Assembly: GCA_009838515.1 (NCBI GenBank)
Contig: VXRL01000080.1
Coordinates: 34,072-98,071 of the forward strand
Length of the DNA stretch: 64,000 nt
From: Terriglobia bacterium
Lineage (GTDB): Bacteria > Acidobacteriota > Terriglobia > Bryobacterales > UBA6623
Direction of reading: 5' to 3'
Part shown: positions 1 through 9,197 of the stretch, piece after piece
Layout: each line of letters begins with the position of its first letter
Numbering within the stretch: position 1 is the stretch's first letter
The notes under the pieces: generated by a model
Databases searched by the model: none
The model's input: the letters and a program-made list of their open reading frames with translations, nothing else
Told to the model about the DNA's origin: nothing
Position numbers and translations under genes: made by a program

Positions 1-70
1 TGTGTGCGCCCCCCCCCCCCTTCCCCCCCCCCCCGGGGATTTAAATGGGGGGGGTTGGCCGTGGGGGGGC
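1..70. other. Homopolymer-rich contig end
   Basis: Runs of C, then G, surround the palindrome ATTTAAAT, followed by more G runs. The tract resembles neither coding DNA nor a known repeat. It sits at the very edge of the sequence and is most simply a low-quality contig end. Reading frames that enter it from the right should not be trusted past about base 70. Confidence 0.75.
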
Positions 71-113
71 GGGCGCCGGCGCAGCCGGCGACCAGCAGTG
101 TGGCCACTAGCAC
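1..113 (-). CDS. Partial lipoprotein or MltG-like N-terminus
   Basis: Directly downstream of ruvX on the minus strand, a GTG at base 113 opens a frame beginning V-L-V-A-T-L-L-V-A-G-C. This is a short hydrophobic stretch ending in a lipobox-like LVAGC. The frame then enters the homopolymer end and cannot be followed. In many bacteria ruvX (yqgF) is followed by mltG, whose product starts with one membrane segment, so an mltG-like gene is possible, although a lipobox is not typical for it. Only about 18 codons are readable, so the identity is open. Confidence 0.3.
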   Translation of the reverse strand, partial: MLVATLLVAGCAGARPPTANPPHLNPRGGGEGGGGRT

Positions 114-123
114 CGCGGCGGCG

Positions 124-537
124 CTAGGACTGTCTCGCAGCAAGGTAGCTCTCCAAAAGAAGCACGGCCGCAAGGCGGTCGATCTCGCCCGGGTCCTTCG
201 GACTCGTCCCAAGCATACTCTCAGCCTCCCAGCTGGTCAGCCGCTCGTCCCACATCTCGACCGGGACTCCGGCGTGCCTGGCCAGCTGGAAAGCGAACCG
301 TGCCGCTCGGCTCGATGAACCGCTCTTGGTGCCGTCGAGATGAAGCGGGTTGCCGACGATGACCGTTTCGATGTCGCGTTCTCGGATCAGGCCGATCAAG
401 GCGTCAAGATCTTGGCGGTTGGTGGTGCGGGCCAGCGTGCGCAGGCCGTGAGCGGCGATGCCGAGGCCGTCACTGACGGCGATACCGATGCGCCGCTTGC
501 CCCAGTCCAGCGCCATTACCCGCATACGCCCAGTCAT
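124..537 (-). CDS. ruvX: Putative pre-16S rRNA nuclease / Holliday junction resolvase-like RuvX (YqgF)
   Basis: The 137-residue product matches the length of the RuvX/YqgF family of RNase H-fold nucleases, which act in the cytoplasm on pre-16S rRNA 5' ends and have been proposed as alternative resolvases. Visible family marks are the N-terminal LDWGKRRIGIAVSD (first acidic residue of the RNase H fold), the central VIVGNPLHLDGT, and the C-terminal DERLTSWEAE and ID(R)LAAVLLLESYL. In-frame ATG codons at 525 and 516 give starts closer to the usual MRVMALDWG, and I cannot decide between them. It lies 43 nt downstream of a sulfatase gene on the same strand, an unusual neighbour that may reflect only tight packing. 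Confidence 0.93.
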   Translation of the reverse strand: MTGRMRVMALDWGKRRIGIAVSDGLGIAAHGLRTLARTTNRQDLDALIGLIRERDIETVIVGNPLHLDGTKSGSSSRAARFAFQLARHAGVPVEMWDERLTSWEAESMLGTSPKDPGEIDRLAAVLLLESYLAARQS

Positions 538-580
538 CCAGTGTAAGGCGGGCCCGGCCCGCCAGGTCGCTTCTGCGGCC

Positions 581-1975
581 CTAGCGGCGCATGTCTGCGA
601 TGGTCTTGTCCCACGGTCGCGGCGGCAAAGGGTCGTATCTGGGCCTGGAATCCTTGGCCGGCATGGATCGAACCACGGCGCTCAGCCTGGCGAGAGCCTC
701 GCGGTGTTCGGGCTTGGCGCTAGCGCGCAGGTTGGTTTCTTCGCCGGGGTCGGCATGCAGGTCGAATAGCTCCCGGACTTCTGCCTCGTGGACGTGGATC
801 TTGTAGCGCTTGTCGCGGATGACTCTCGGAGCGTAGTCCAGCGGGCCTCGCACTCCTCGCTCGTCCAAGATGGCCGGGCCGAATCCCATTGCCATGATCC
901 AGTCTCTCGGGCTCGCGCGCTGCTTGCCCAAAATGACGCCGGCCATCGATTTGCCGTCGAGCGGCGCGCCTCCGGGCAGGGGAGCGCCGGCTAGTTCGCA
1001 GAAGGTGGGCAGCAGATCCGAGAAGTCCGTCAGTGCGTCGGTCATGACCCCGGCGGGCACGATGCCCGGACCGTTCACGATGAAGGGCTGCCTCGGACCG
1101 TTCTCGGTCAGCTTGGCCTTGCCGCCCCTCACCGGGCGGCCGTTCAAGCTGCCGTGGATCCCGCCGGACGTTCCGTTATCGGTAGTGAAGATCACGATCG
1201 TGTTGGAGCGGACGCCGGAGTCATCGAGCGCCTTGACCAGTCGGCCGACGAGGTAGTCGGTGTAGCGGACCATCGCCTTGTGCTTTTCGAGCTTGCTCTC
1301 GGCGAACGGTTCGTGGGGAGTCGACACGAGCGGACCGTGGGTCAGTGCCATCGGGTAGTAGAGGAACATGGGACGGTCACGGTGACGCTCGATGAAGTCC
1401 GTCAAGAAGTCGTTGAAGATGTCGGGGCCGAACTTTCCCTCATAAGTCCGGCTGCTCGACTTGCTGGTGTAGACGTACGGGTCCCAGTACCGCTCGTTGC
1501 TGACGGGATTGCCGCCCTCGCCTCCGGTCCAGACGGACCACTCGTCGAAGCCGTGCCGGTCGAGGATGTCGGGCTGCACGCGGAAATCGTTGATTTGCCA
1601 CTTACCCGCGATTGCGGTCGCATAGCCGGCCTCGCGCAGCAGGCGCGCCACCGAGATGTTGTGCTCGGGGTCGAAATGGCAGCCCGCTCCCCACCGCGGC
1701 ACGTCCCAGTGGTTCGTCCATCCGTGGCGGAACGGGTATTGGCCGGTCAGCAGCGTGACTCGCGTCGGCGTGCACTGCGGCATCGAGTAGGCGTTGCTAA
1801 AGCTCATGCCACCCTGTGCGAGCTTGTCGATATTCGGCGTCTCGATGCCTTCGCCGCCGTAACTGGAGATCCATTCCGGTCCCAGATCGTCCACCATGAT
1901 GAAGACAATATTGGGAGGTGCCGCCCATACGGGAATGGCAAGCAGCAAGATTGCGAAGCGGAGCACGGGTGCCAT
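581..1975 (-). CDS. Exported sulfatase (S1 family, formylglycine type)
   Basis: A 464-residue enzyme of the alkaline phosphatase-like sulfatase fold that hydrolyses sulfate esters. It starts with a cleavable signal peptide (about residues 1-18, ending VWAA), then N-I-V-F-I-M-V-D-D with the metal-binding Asp pair at 29-30. The C-T-P-T-R motif has Cys68 as the residue that would become formylglycine. AGKWQ, the TTDNGTSGG segment and a C-terminal ADPGEETNL are also typical. It is close in architecture to the sulfatase at 17391-18671, sharing GYATAIAGKWQ. The substrate cannot be told from sequence; polysaccharide or glycan sulfates are likely given the neighbourhood. Activation would need a formylglycine-generating enzyme, which is not in this window. 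Confidence 0.93.
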   Translation of the reverse strand: MAPVLRFAILLLAIPVWAAPPNIVFIMVDDLGPEWISSYGGEGIETPNIDKLAQGGMSFSNAYSMPQCTPTRVTLLTGQYPFRHGWTNHWDVPRWGAGCHFDPEHNISVARLLREAGYATAIAGKWQINDFRVQPDILDRHGFDEWSVWTGGEGGNPVSNERYWDPYVYTSKSSSRTYEGKFGPDIFNDFLTDFIERHRDRPMFLYYPMALTHGPLVSTPHEPFAESKLEKHKAMVRYTDYLVGRLVKALDDSGVRSNTIVIFTTDNGTSGGIHGSLNGRPVRGGKAKLTENGPRQPFIVNGPGIVPAGVMTDALTDFSDLLPTFCELAGAPLPGGAPLDGKSMAGVILGKQRASPRDWIMAMGFGPAILDERGVRGPLDYAPRVIRDKRYKIHVHEAEVRELFDLHADPGEETNLRASAKPEHREALARLSAVVRSMPAKDSRPRYDPLPPRPWDKTIADMRR

Positions 1976-2642
1976 GGCGGTGATTTCCAGCGTAACCCGA
2001 TTCGGTTGTGGAGATGTTGTCGCCCAGGCGCAGTCTTGTGCGTCTGCCGCGATCCGAGCCGGCCGAAACGGGGCGCCTCGGGCGGGCCATCGAACGGAAC
2101 GGCCCTAGCCGAGGGAACAGACCGGAGGCCTGCCCAGACTCGCTGGAGCCCGCCTGACACCGTATTTCTACCGTTCGTTGATGCGCGCTAGACCACCGAT
2201 ACCAGCTGCTGACAAGACCGTGTCCGAGATGACGGGCATACCAGTGAGGAATCTTCGTCGCTGCACGTCGTGAGGTGTTCTTGGTTGTTATCGGGGACCG
2301 GGAGAACCGAGGACCGAGACGGCTTTCGTGGTCGCCCTCGCTTTGGTTCCCATCAGAAGCCTGGAATAGGGCCGACACGCTGAAGACATGTGGGTCCGCT
2401 GGAGTCTGAGTTCGCCGCACGCCATAGTAATCCGGTCGGGCCCTAGAGTTGGAATCGGCCCCAAGGAATTTGAACTGGGGGCGTCCGTCAGATTGTGGCA
2501 CTCGGCACGGAACTGAAGCCGCTTGGTTTCTGCTGCGGTGACCTCCGTGAAGTCATCGGGTCCGGATTTGGACCATGTAGCCTTCCCTGCGAAGCCGACG
2601 GCACAAGCATCCTATAATCCAACCGCGCGACGGTTGGTCACC
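1976..2642. other. Intergenic region between divergent genes
   Basis: About 670 bases between the minus-strand sulfatase and the plus-strand amidohydrolase. Open frames here are Arg/Pro/Ser-rich and look like non-coding frames. I recognise no gene. The right end holds a TATAAT box and a perfect 7-bp inverted repeat, listed separately. Confidence 0.6.
2613..2637 (+). promoter_or_regulatory. TATAAT box followed by a perfect inverted repeat (candidate operator)
   Basis: TATAAT at 2613-2618 is a consensus sigma-70 -10 element. It is followed at once by CCAACCG-CGCGA-CGGTTGG (2619-2637), two perfect 7-base arms around a 5-base loop, ending 5 bases before the ATG of the amidohydrolase. The repeat would overlap the transcription start and ribosome-binding region, so it could be a repressor site or a 5' hairpin that hides the start codon. 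I see no good TTGACA at 16-18 bases upstream, which lowers confidence. Confidence 0.45.
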
Positions 2643-3914
2643 ATGCACACTCGCCGAAGATTCGTCCGGCGCACTCTCGGACCGCTGGTCGTCGGTGTCG
2701 CCAGTTCCCTCTCGAACCGAGTCGTTTACTCGCAGAGCAGGGGCCGATCCTACCCCTATTCGCTAGTCGTCAAGGGTGGCCGGGTGATTGATCCGTCCCA
2801 AGGACTATCCGTTTCTCGTGACATCGCGGTTTCAGGATCGAAGATCGCCCGGATAGCGGATTCGATCCCGGAGAGCGACGCGCTCCACGTGATCGATGCA
2901 TCGGGCCGAATCGTGACGCCAGGCTGGATCGACATCCACGTCCACGTCTATGACGGTGTCGCTCCCTTGGGGATCCCAGCGGATCCCAACTGCATCGCCA
3001 AGGGTGTCACCACGGCGATTGACGCCGGGTCAGCGGGAGCCCACACGTTCCCTGGGCTCCGCAAGTACGTCATCAACACTGCCGACACCCGCATCCTCGC
3101 TCTCCTGAACATCTCGGTGGTTGGACAGTCAACGCTGTCGCAGGACAATCCGTGGGGCGAGCTGCTTGACCTGCGCTACGCCAATGCTGCGCTCGCCGCG
3201 AAGACCATCGAACGGCATCGGGACGTAATTGTGGGAATGAAGGTAAGACTGACTCGGAACATAGCGGGGAACCACGATCTCGAGGTGCTGAGGCGCGCCC
3301 GGGAGGCTGCCGATGCGGCCGGACTGCCGGTTATGGTCCATATCGGCGGCTCGCATTCGACGGTGCCAAGAATCCTGTCACTCATGAAGCCCGGTGACGT
3401 GATCACCCACAGTTTTCGGGGCGGGGAAGGCGGGATCCTCGATGATGATGGCCGGGTGCATGACGAGATCCTCGCGAGCGTCGCTTCGGGCATCCACCTC
3501 GACATCGGCCATGGCGCCGGAAGCTTCTCCTTTGATACGGCGGAAACAGCCATGGAGCAGGGATTGTTGCCCGGCACGATTTCCAGCGACGTGCATCAGT
3601 TCAACGTGCATGGACCGGTGTTCGACTTGGCGACGACCGTTTCCAAGTTCCTGCACCTAGGCCTGACCTTGGAGGAGGCCATTCGGAGAGTCACCTTGAA
3701 TCCCTCGCAGGTATTCGGACGGCTGAACGAGCTCGGAACGCTGCGAGAGGGCGCCGAGGCGGACATCGCTGTCTTCTCGCTGGAGGAGGGGAAGTTTCGC
3801 TTGGTAGACGCTCTCGGAGCAACGCGGACAGGCCGTCGAATGCTGCGTCCCGTTGCCACGATCAAGGCCGGACAGCTCTACGGCTCGGCCAGCATCCGGA
3901 CCGAGCGCCTATGA
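2643..3914 (+). CDS. Exported amidohydrolase/deacetylase-family metallohydrolase
   Basis: The 423-residue product, counted from ATG 2643, belongs to the amidohydrolase superfamily close to dihydroorotase and N-acyl-amino-acid deacetylases. The start is chosen because MHTRRRFVRRTLG opens a twin-arginine-type signal and lies just after the promoter-like site; an upstream in-frame extension looks non-coding. Likely metal ligands are H99 and H101 (D-I-H-V-H), K200 in VGMK (a position used for carboxylated Lys), H233, H256 and D316 (SSDVH). Flanking strands (VVKGGRVIDP near the start, GTLREGAEADIAVF near the end) form the usual small beta-sandwich. The substrate is probably an N-acylated or cyclic amide compound, not determinable here. 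It is followed 61 nt later by another exported metallohydrolase. Confidence 0.87.
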   Translation: MHTRRRFVRRTLGPLVVGVASSLSNRVVYSQSRGRSYPYSLVVKGGRVIDPSQGLSVSRDIAVSGSKIARIADSIPESDALHVIDASGRIVTPGWIDIHVHVYDGVAPLGIPADPNCIAKGVTTAIDAGSAGAHTFPGLRKYVINTADTRILALLNISVVGQSTLSQDNPWGELLDLRYANAALAAKTIERHRDVIVGMKVRLTRNIAGNHDLEVLRRAREAADAAGLPVMVHIGGSHSTVPRILSLMKPGDVITHSFRGGEGGILDDDGRVHDEILASVASGIHLDIGHGAGSFSFDTAETAMEQGLLPGTISSDVHQFNVHGPVFDLATTVSKFLHLGLTLEEAIRRVTLNPSQVFGRLNELGTLREGAEADIAVFSLEEGKFRLVDALGATRTGRRMLRPVATIKAGQLYGSASIRTERL

Positions 3915-3975
3915 CTGTTCCCGTTGATGCGGCGGGCGTCTCGCCTACCTCCGCGCCATCTGTGAGGTCCTTCTG

Positions 3976-5607
3976 GTGAGACGCTCCATTGCCATGCGCG
4001 TCGGCTTCTTGGGCGCGACCGGCCTGGCCGCGATCGTCTCTTGTTCCGAGCAGGTCGAAGCCCTCTTCCCTCGCCACGCGGTCCAGCTTCATGTGACTGT
4101 CCGGCGGTCTGATACGGGCGAGCCGATTCCGGCGCGCGTTTACCTGTTCAAGGGAGACCGTGAATTCCGGCTGAGTCCGGCCGATACGATGCTGCCGTTG
4201 CGTCCGGACCTGTTCTACCGGGAGCGCATCTGGCGTCGGGCGGACGACTCGCGTGTGCTGGAAGTCACTGCCCGGGACAGTTCCCATTTCGTCCTGCTCG
4301 AAGGCACGGCAAGCTTCAATTTGCCCGCCTCCGACGGATACCGGATCGAGGCGTATCACGGCACCTTCTTCCGGCCGGCCAAGGAGTCGTTCGCGCTGGA
4401 ATTCGGCGAGGATTCGGAAATCACTCTGAACCTCGATCCAATCGCTCCGGGCCGTCAAGAGCAGTGGCTCGCAGGGGACGACCACATCCATCTCGTGCGC
4501 GCCCCGGAGGACGACCCGATCTTCCTGCGATGGATGCAGGCCGAAGACCTCGCGGTAGCGAACTTCCTGGAACTCCAGCGGCAGCAGCATGCCGCCATGC
4601 AATGGGGATTCGGGGAAGAGGCCGAAGCGAGGACTGACGGATTCTCGATTCGGTCGGGGCACGAATCGCGCAGTCGCTTCTACGGCCACACCCTGTTCCT
4701 GGGTCCGAGCCGAATTATCGAGCCCCTCAGCATCGGGCTGGAATACGCCAACTCTGTCCAGGCGTTTCCCAATCCCCTGGTACTCTTCGCCCACGGGCGA
4801 AGACTCGGAGCGCTAACGGGTTTTGCGCACTTCTACGGCAGCCAGCCCAACTCGACGCTCCTGATGAACTTGGTCCACGACGCGGTCGATTTCGTAGAGG
4901 TGTTCCAGTTTGGAGTGCTGAAGACCGCCGAATGGTACGAGCTGCTGAACGCGGGCTTCCGAGTCGTGGGCCTGGCGGGCAGTGACTTCCCGGCGAATCT
5001 CTCGCGATTCGCGTCCTGGCCAAGGGCTCTGCCGCTACTGGGGCCGGAACGGGCCCTAGTGCGAGCCGAAGCGGGTCAGTCCTCGTACGCCGCCTGGGCA
5101 GACGGGATCCGCCGAGGCGCAGTCGTGCTGACGAACGGCCCCCTGCTCGAATTCTCGGTTGACGGGCAATCCCCGGGTGACGTCACGGTATGGGATGAAG
5201 GCTCTCGCGAGATCCAGGGGAGCGCCAGAGCTGCCTATTTCCGGCCGATCGAGAGCATCGAGATCGTACGCAACGGAGAGATCGTTGCGCAAAGGACCGG
5301 TGATGGGGCAGGGCAGGACCAGCAACTCGACTTTCGGCTGGAACTGAACGAGAGTTCTTGGCTCGCCGCACGTGTCACCGCTCAAACCCTTGAGGGGGAA
5401 CCCGTCGTTCAGGCGCACACAAACCCAGTCTATTTTCATCGTGACGGAGAGCCCGTCCGCGTCGGTCCTGCCCGGCAGGCGATTCGAGAGCGATGGCGCC
5501 AAGAGATTGCGTACTATCGGTCAGGGGCGTTGGAGTTTCCCGACGAGAGGAGCCTGCGGGACTTCCTGGCCGGTGTCGAGGAAACCTCCCGGGCCCTCGA
5601 GCACTGA
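3976..5607 (+). CDS. CehA/McbA-like metallohydrolase (PHP-type), exported
   Basis: The 543-residue protein has an N-terminal hydrophobic segment ending near a Cys (residue 23), so it is secreted or lipid-anchored. A beta-rich region (about 35-155) follows, then a metallohydrolase part. The metal-site pattern GDDHIHL near residues 170-176, SGHESRS and GHTLFLG in the middle, and LAGSDFPA near residue 335 resemble the CehA/McbA family of PHP-like esterases and phosphoesterases. The C-terminal third is beta-rich (VLTNGPLLEFSVDGQSPG), as in family members that carry a sandwich domain. The start is GTG 3976; ATG 3994 is the alternative. It probably shares a transcript with the amidohydrolase upstream. 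Substrate unknown. Confidence 0.78.
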   Translation: MRRSIAMRVGFLGATGLAAIVSCSEQVEALFPRHAVQLHVTVRRSDTGEPIPARVYLFKGDREFRLSPADTMLPLRPDLFYRERIWRRADDSRVLEVTARDSSHFVLLEGTASFNLPASDGYRIEAYHGTFFRPAKESFALEFGEDSEITLNLDPIAPGRQEQWLAGDDHIHLVRAPEDDPIFLRWMQAEDLAVANFLELQRQQHAAMQWGFGEEAEARTDGFSIRSGHESRSRFYGHTLFLGPSRIIEPLSIGLEYANSVQAFPNPLVLFAHGRRLGALTGFAHFYGSQPNSTLLMNLVHDAVDFVEVFQFGVLKTAEWYELLNAGFRVVGLAGSDFPANLSRFASWPRALPLLGPERALVRAEAGQSSYAAWADGIRRGAVVLTNGPLLEFSVDGQSPGDVTVWDEGSREIQGSARAAYFRPIESIEIVRNGEIVAQRTGDGAGQDQQLDFRLELNESSWLAARVTAQTLEGEPVVQAHTNPVYFHRDGEPVRVGPARQAIRERWRQEIAYYRSGALEFPDERSLRDFLAGVEETSRALEH

Positions 5608-5791
5608 GGGCATGCCGGCGCGATGGCCATCCGACCCACCCCTCCGTCGAAGCCATTGAGTGAATGGACGGCCATGTCGGAGTTGGACCCGCTATCATCG
5701 AGACCGGCGCTGACCTGGCGAACGATCCCGGCTGCTCTCAACCGCAGCGCAAGGGGTATCGCACAGGCACTCGTGTCAACGAGGAGACACC

Positions 5792-6928
5792 ATGGCATTT
5801 GATCGACGAGAAATCCTCGCAGCCTCCGTCGCCGCGACCTTTGCGTCACTGCCGGCGCGAATGGCCCGCGCACAGGGATCGGGAGCTTCGAATGAGGGGA
5901 AGCTTGGCATTCCGGGTCCGTATCCGGGGCGTGTCGTGGCGGTTCACCACCCCAACAGCATCGTCTCTGGCGTCTACCAAGGCGATTCAGTCGAGCAGAT
6001 GATCGATCGTGGAATGCGGGAACTCACCGGCACGGAGATTCCGCTCGACGCTTGGCGAAAGTTCTTCCAGCCCGGCGATGTCGTCGGCATCAAGCTCAAC
6101 CCGGTCGGGATGCCTCACGTGATCTCCGCCCCGGAAGTGTTGCACACCATCATCCAGGCATTGCAGGACGTCGGTATCCCGCGGCGCGACATCGTAGCCT
6201 ACGACCGCTACGGTGAACAGTTCCAGAGGGCCGGATTCGTGGAATGGCTGCCGGCGGGTGTCCGCTGGACCTCGGGTTCGCCCACCGTTCCGAGGATCCA
6301 GCTCGATATGGACGGATACGATCCGGACGTCTACATGGAGATGCCACTGGTGCACCCGGCTTACGCGCCTGAGTACGACTTGAGTGACGCTCACGCCCGG
6401 CGGTCGTACGTCGCCAAGTTCTTGACCAAAGAGGTCAACAAAGTCATCAACCTTTGCGTGGTGAAGCATCACCAGTCCGCAGGCGTGACCCTTGCCCTCA
6501 AGAACATGTCACATGGCCTGGTGAACAACGTCAGTCGCAGCCATGCGACAACCACTGCAAATGCTTGCGGCATCTTCATCCCGGCGGTTGTGGACCTGCC
6601 GGTGATTCGAGAGAGGGTGGTCCTGCACATCCTCGACGGCGTGAAGGCCGCATACCACGGCGGTCCGGGCAGTAGCGTGGGGCGGTACACCTGGGAACAC
6701 AAGACGATGTACTTTGCCACGGATCCCGTCGCGCTCGACAAGACCGGCTGGCAGGCGATCGACAAGAAACGGGCCGAGGTCGGGAGGGCCCCGATCGCCC
6801 TACTGAAGCCCGACGAGGACAGCCGGTGGCTCAATGCCCAAGTCGAGCACATCGAGTTGGCCTCCAACTTCGGCCTCGGGGTGTTCGACGACGACAAGAT
6901 CGACTTGAAACGGATCAAACTCGGGTAG
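5792..6928 (+). CDS. DUF362 domain-containing protein with Tat signal
   Basis: The 378-residue protein starts with a twin-arginine signal (DRREILAASVAATFAS), so it is exported folded. The body matches DUF362 proteins: VGIKLNPVG, the APEVLHTIIQALQDVG helix, ATTTANACGIFIPAVVDLPVIRERV and a late DPVALDKTGWQAIDKKR. DUF362 proteins are widespread and often sit beside redox or Fe-S proteins, but their reaction is unknown. No ferredoxin CxxCxxC cluster is present here. The start is well supported by GAGGAG ending 5 nt before the ATG. A 184-nt gap separates it from the upstream metallohydrolase gene, so it may have its own promoter. Confidence 0.85.
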   Translation: MAFDRREILAASVAATFASLPARMARAQGSGASNEGKLGIPGPYPGRVVAVHHPNSIVSGVYQGDSVEQMIDRGMRELTGTEIPLDAWRKFFQPGDVVGIKLNPVGMPHVISAPEVLHTIIQALQDVGIPRRDIVAYDRYGEQFQRAGFVEWLPAGVRWTSGSPTVPRIQLDMDGYDPDVYMEMPLVHPAYAPEYDLSDAHARRSYVAKFLTKEVNKVINLCVVKHHQSAGVTLALKNMSHGLVNNVSRSHATTTANACGIFIPAVVDLPVIRERVVLHILDGVKAAYHGGPGSSVGRYTWEHKTMYFATDPVALDKTGWQAIDKKRAEVGRAPIALLKPDEDSRWLNAQVEHIELASNFGLGVFDDDKIDLKRIKLG

Positions 6929-7214
6929 GGCGGGCAGCGCGGGTCTGGGACTTGGTCCGTGCGGACTGGGCCGGAAGACGCCCGCATGGCTTGGCTGAGT
7001 TCGGGTCTCGATCATCAAGGAACGCATGCCGGTTCAATTTGTCTCATCCACCTCACCTCAAGCGGTAGGTCGTGCTCTCAATGGCCTCCAAGCGTCGCCA
7101 CCAGCCATTGCGCGCACAAGTTCCTGACGCCCTTGCGATCCCTAACTCTGTCCGGAACTGTAAGTCTGGTACTGCTGGGTCATCGGATTCCCTAATCAGC
7201 CACACTGGTAGGGG

Positions 7215-9197
7215 ATGCAGGGAACATTCGCAGCGGACGATGCCTCGATCTTTGAGATACGGACCGATTCCGAGGGTCCTGCGGGAAGGTTGCCGCTCAC
7301 ACCCGAGATGCTCCGCACGCTGCCAAGTGGCGACATCTTCGGCTGGACACAGGACGCCGGGATGGGGTGGAACCCGGCCCACCTCGGGCGGGACGAGTAC
7401 CTGATCCTGAGCACCCAGGGCGGCATTCGCGCCCCGGATGGCTCTCCCGTCGCGTTGGGCTACCACACCGGCCACTTTGAAGTCGGGCTCCTGATGCAGG
7501 AGGCGGCCGTCGAGCTTCGACAGCGCGGCGCGATCCCCTTCGCCGGGTTCTGCAGCGATCCCTGCGACGGTCGGACGCAGGGCACGACCGGAATGATGGA
7601 CTCGCTGCCTTACCGCAACGATGCTGCCCAGGTGCTCCGGCGCCTGATCCGGTCGCTCCCGACACGCAGCGGCGTCATCGGAGTCGCGACATGCGACAAG
7701 GGCCTGCCCGCAATGACGATGGCACTGGCTTCGATGCAGGGCCTGCCCTGCGTTCTGGTGCCGGGAGGCGTGACGCTGCCGACGCGCGGGGCCGAGGATG
7801 CCGGCAGGGTGCAGACGATCGGAGCGCGCTTCGCGCACGGGGAGCTGAGTCTGGAACTGGCCCAGGAGTTCGGATGCAAGGCGTGCGGCACGCCAGGCGG
7901 TGGATGCCAGTTCCTTGGCACCGCCGCTACCGCTCAGGTCGTGGCCGAAGCGCTCGGACTGGCGCTGCCCCACACCGCCCTGGCGCCTTCCGGGCAATCG
8001 GTTTGGAAGCAGGCGGCCCGGAAGTCCGCCGAGGCCGTGATGTCACAGCGCGCGGCCGGAATCGCGGTGGGTGATGTCCTCACCGCGGGTGCCCTGCGCA
8101 ACGCGATGGTGGTGCATGCGGCTTTCGGGGGATCGACGAACTTGCTGCTGCATCTTCCGGCGGTCGCCTTTTGCGCGGGGCTCGAGCGGCCCAGCGTGGA
8201 AGACTGGGCAGAGGTCAACCGGGAGGTGGTGCGTCTGGTTGACGTGCTGCCCAACGGTCCGGTCGGACATCCGACCGTTCGCGTGTTTCTCGCGGGCGGC
8301 GTGCCGGAGGTGATGCTGCACCTGCGCGCCCTGGGCCTGCTCGATCTTTCCGCGCTGACGGCCACCGGCGCGCGCCTGGAAGCGGTCCTCGACGAGTGGG
8401 AGCGCAGCGAGCGGCGCAACATCTTCCGCACGCGCCTGAGGGAACTGGACGGCGTCGACCCGGACGAAGTGATCTTTTCGCCGGACGCCGCTGTGCGGCG
8501 CGGCCTCACAAGCACGATCACGTTCTGCCGGGGGAATCTCGCACCGGAGGGCTCGGTCGTCAAGAGCACCGCGATCGACCCGGCGGTGATCGACAGCGAC
8601 GGTGTCTACCGCAAGCAGGGCCCGGCCAAGGTGTTCATCCGCGAGGCCGAAGCCACCCAGGCAATCAAGGACGGAGCTGTCCAGCCCGGCGACGTCATGG
8701 TGCTGGCCTGCTGCGGGCCGCTCGGTTCCGGCATGGAAGAGATCTATCAGATCACTTCGGCTCTCAAGCACCTCTCGTACGGGAAGGAAATCGCTGTCAT
8801 CACGGACGCGCGGTTTTCCGGTGTTTCAACCGGCGCGTGCATCGGGCACGTCGGTCCCGAAGCCTTGGCCGGAGGGCCCTTGGGGAAGCTGGTCGCGGGC
8901 GATATCGTGCGCATCGAGATCGACTGCCGACGGCTGCGCGGAAGCGTGGATCTTGTTGGACAGCGCGGCAGCGAGTTCGGTGCGGCCGAAGGCGCCAGAG
9001 TCCTCTCCGAACGGCAGTCTCGAGATGATCTTGCGCCGCATCCGGACATGCCGGATGACACACGGCTGTGGGCTGCGCTACAGGCCTGTAGCGGAGGAAC
9101 ATGGAACGGCTGTGTATACGACGTGGATGCAATCACCGCCGCGCTTGGCAGCGAAGCCCGGGGCGCACCGCGAGAGCCGGCGCCTACGGGCGGATGA
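7215..9197 (+). CDS. YjhG/YagF-type dehydratase (IlvD/EDD family), probable D-xylonate or other sugar-acid dehydratase
   Basis: The 660-residue length equals that of E. coli YjhG/YagF, and the N-terminus ([17 protein letters not shown], then PSGDIFG and AGMGWNP) lines up with that subgroup. IlvD/EDD enzymes remove water from aldonic acids or dihydroxy-acids with an Fe-S cluster. The expected cysteines are visible in [26 protein letters not shown] and [11 protein letters not shown]. The C-terminal half has the substrate-domain marks [12 protein letters not shown] and [21 protein letters not shown]. The likely product is a 2-keto-3-deoxy sugar acid. A purine-rich AGGGG lies only one base from the ATG, so the ribosome-binding site is imperfect. 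The 3' end overlaps the convergent dehydratase gene by 14 nt. Confidence 0.88.
   Translation: MQGTFAADDASIFEIRTDSEGPAGRLPLTPEMLRTLPSGDIFGWTQDAGMGWNPAHLGRDEYLILSTQGGIRAPDGSPVALGYHTGHFEVGLLMQEAAVELRQRGAIPFAGFCSDPCDGRTQGTTGMMDSLPYRNDAAQVLRRLIRSLPTRSGVIGVATCDKGLPAMTMALASMQGLPCVLVPGGVTLPTRGAEDAGRVQTIGARFAHGELSLELAQEFGCKACGTPGGGCQFLGTAATAQVVAEALGLALPHTALAPSGQSVWKQAARKSAEAVMSQRAAGIAVGDVLTAGALRNAMVVHAAFGGSTNLLLHLPAVAFCAGLERPSVEDWAEVNREVVRLVDVLPNGPVGHPTVRVFLAGGVPEVMLHLRALGLLDLSALTATGARLEAVLDEWERSERRNIFRTRLRELDGVDPDEVIFSPDAAVRRGLTSTITFCRGNLAPEGSVVKSTAIDPAVIDSDGVYRKQGPAKVFIREAEATQAIKDGAVQPGDVMVLACCGPLGSGMEEIYQITSALKHLSYGKEIAVITDARFSGVSTGACIGHVGPEALAGGPLGKLVAGDIVRIEIDCRRLRGSVDLVGQRGSEFGAAEGARVLSERQSRDDLAPHPDMPDDTRLWAALQACSGGTWNGCVYDVDAITAALGSEARGAPREPAPTGG

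Noticed and set aside
1154..2191. A 345-codon plus-strand frame opposite the first sulfatase
   Set aside because: It mirrors the sulfatase codons, continues into non-coding DNA, and shows no family pattern.
7053..7997. A 314-codon minus-strand frame opposite the YjhG/YagF-type dehydratase
   Set aside because: Composition is that of a shadow frame and the opposite strand encodes a conserved Fe-S enzyme.
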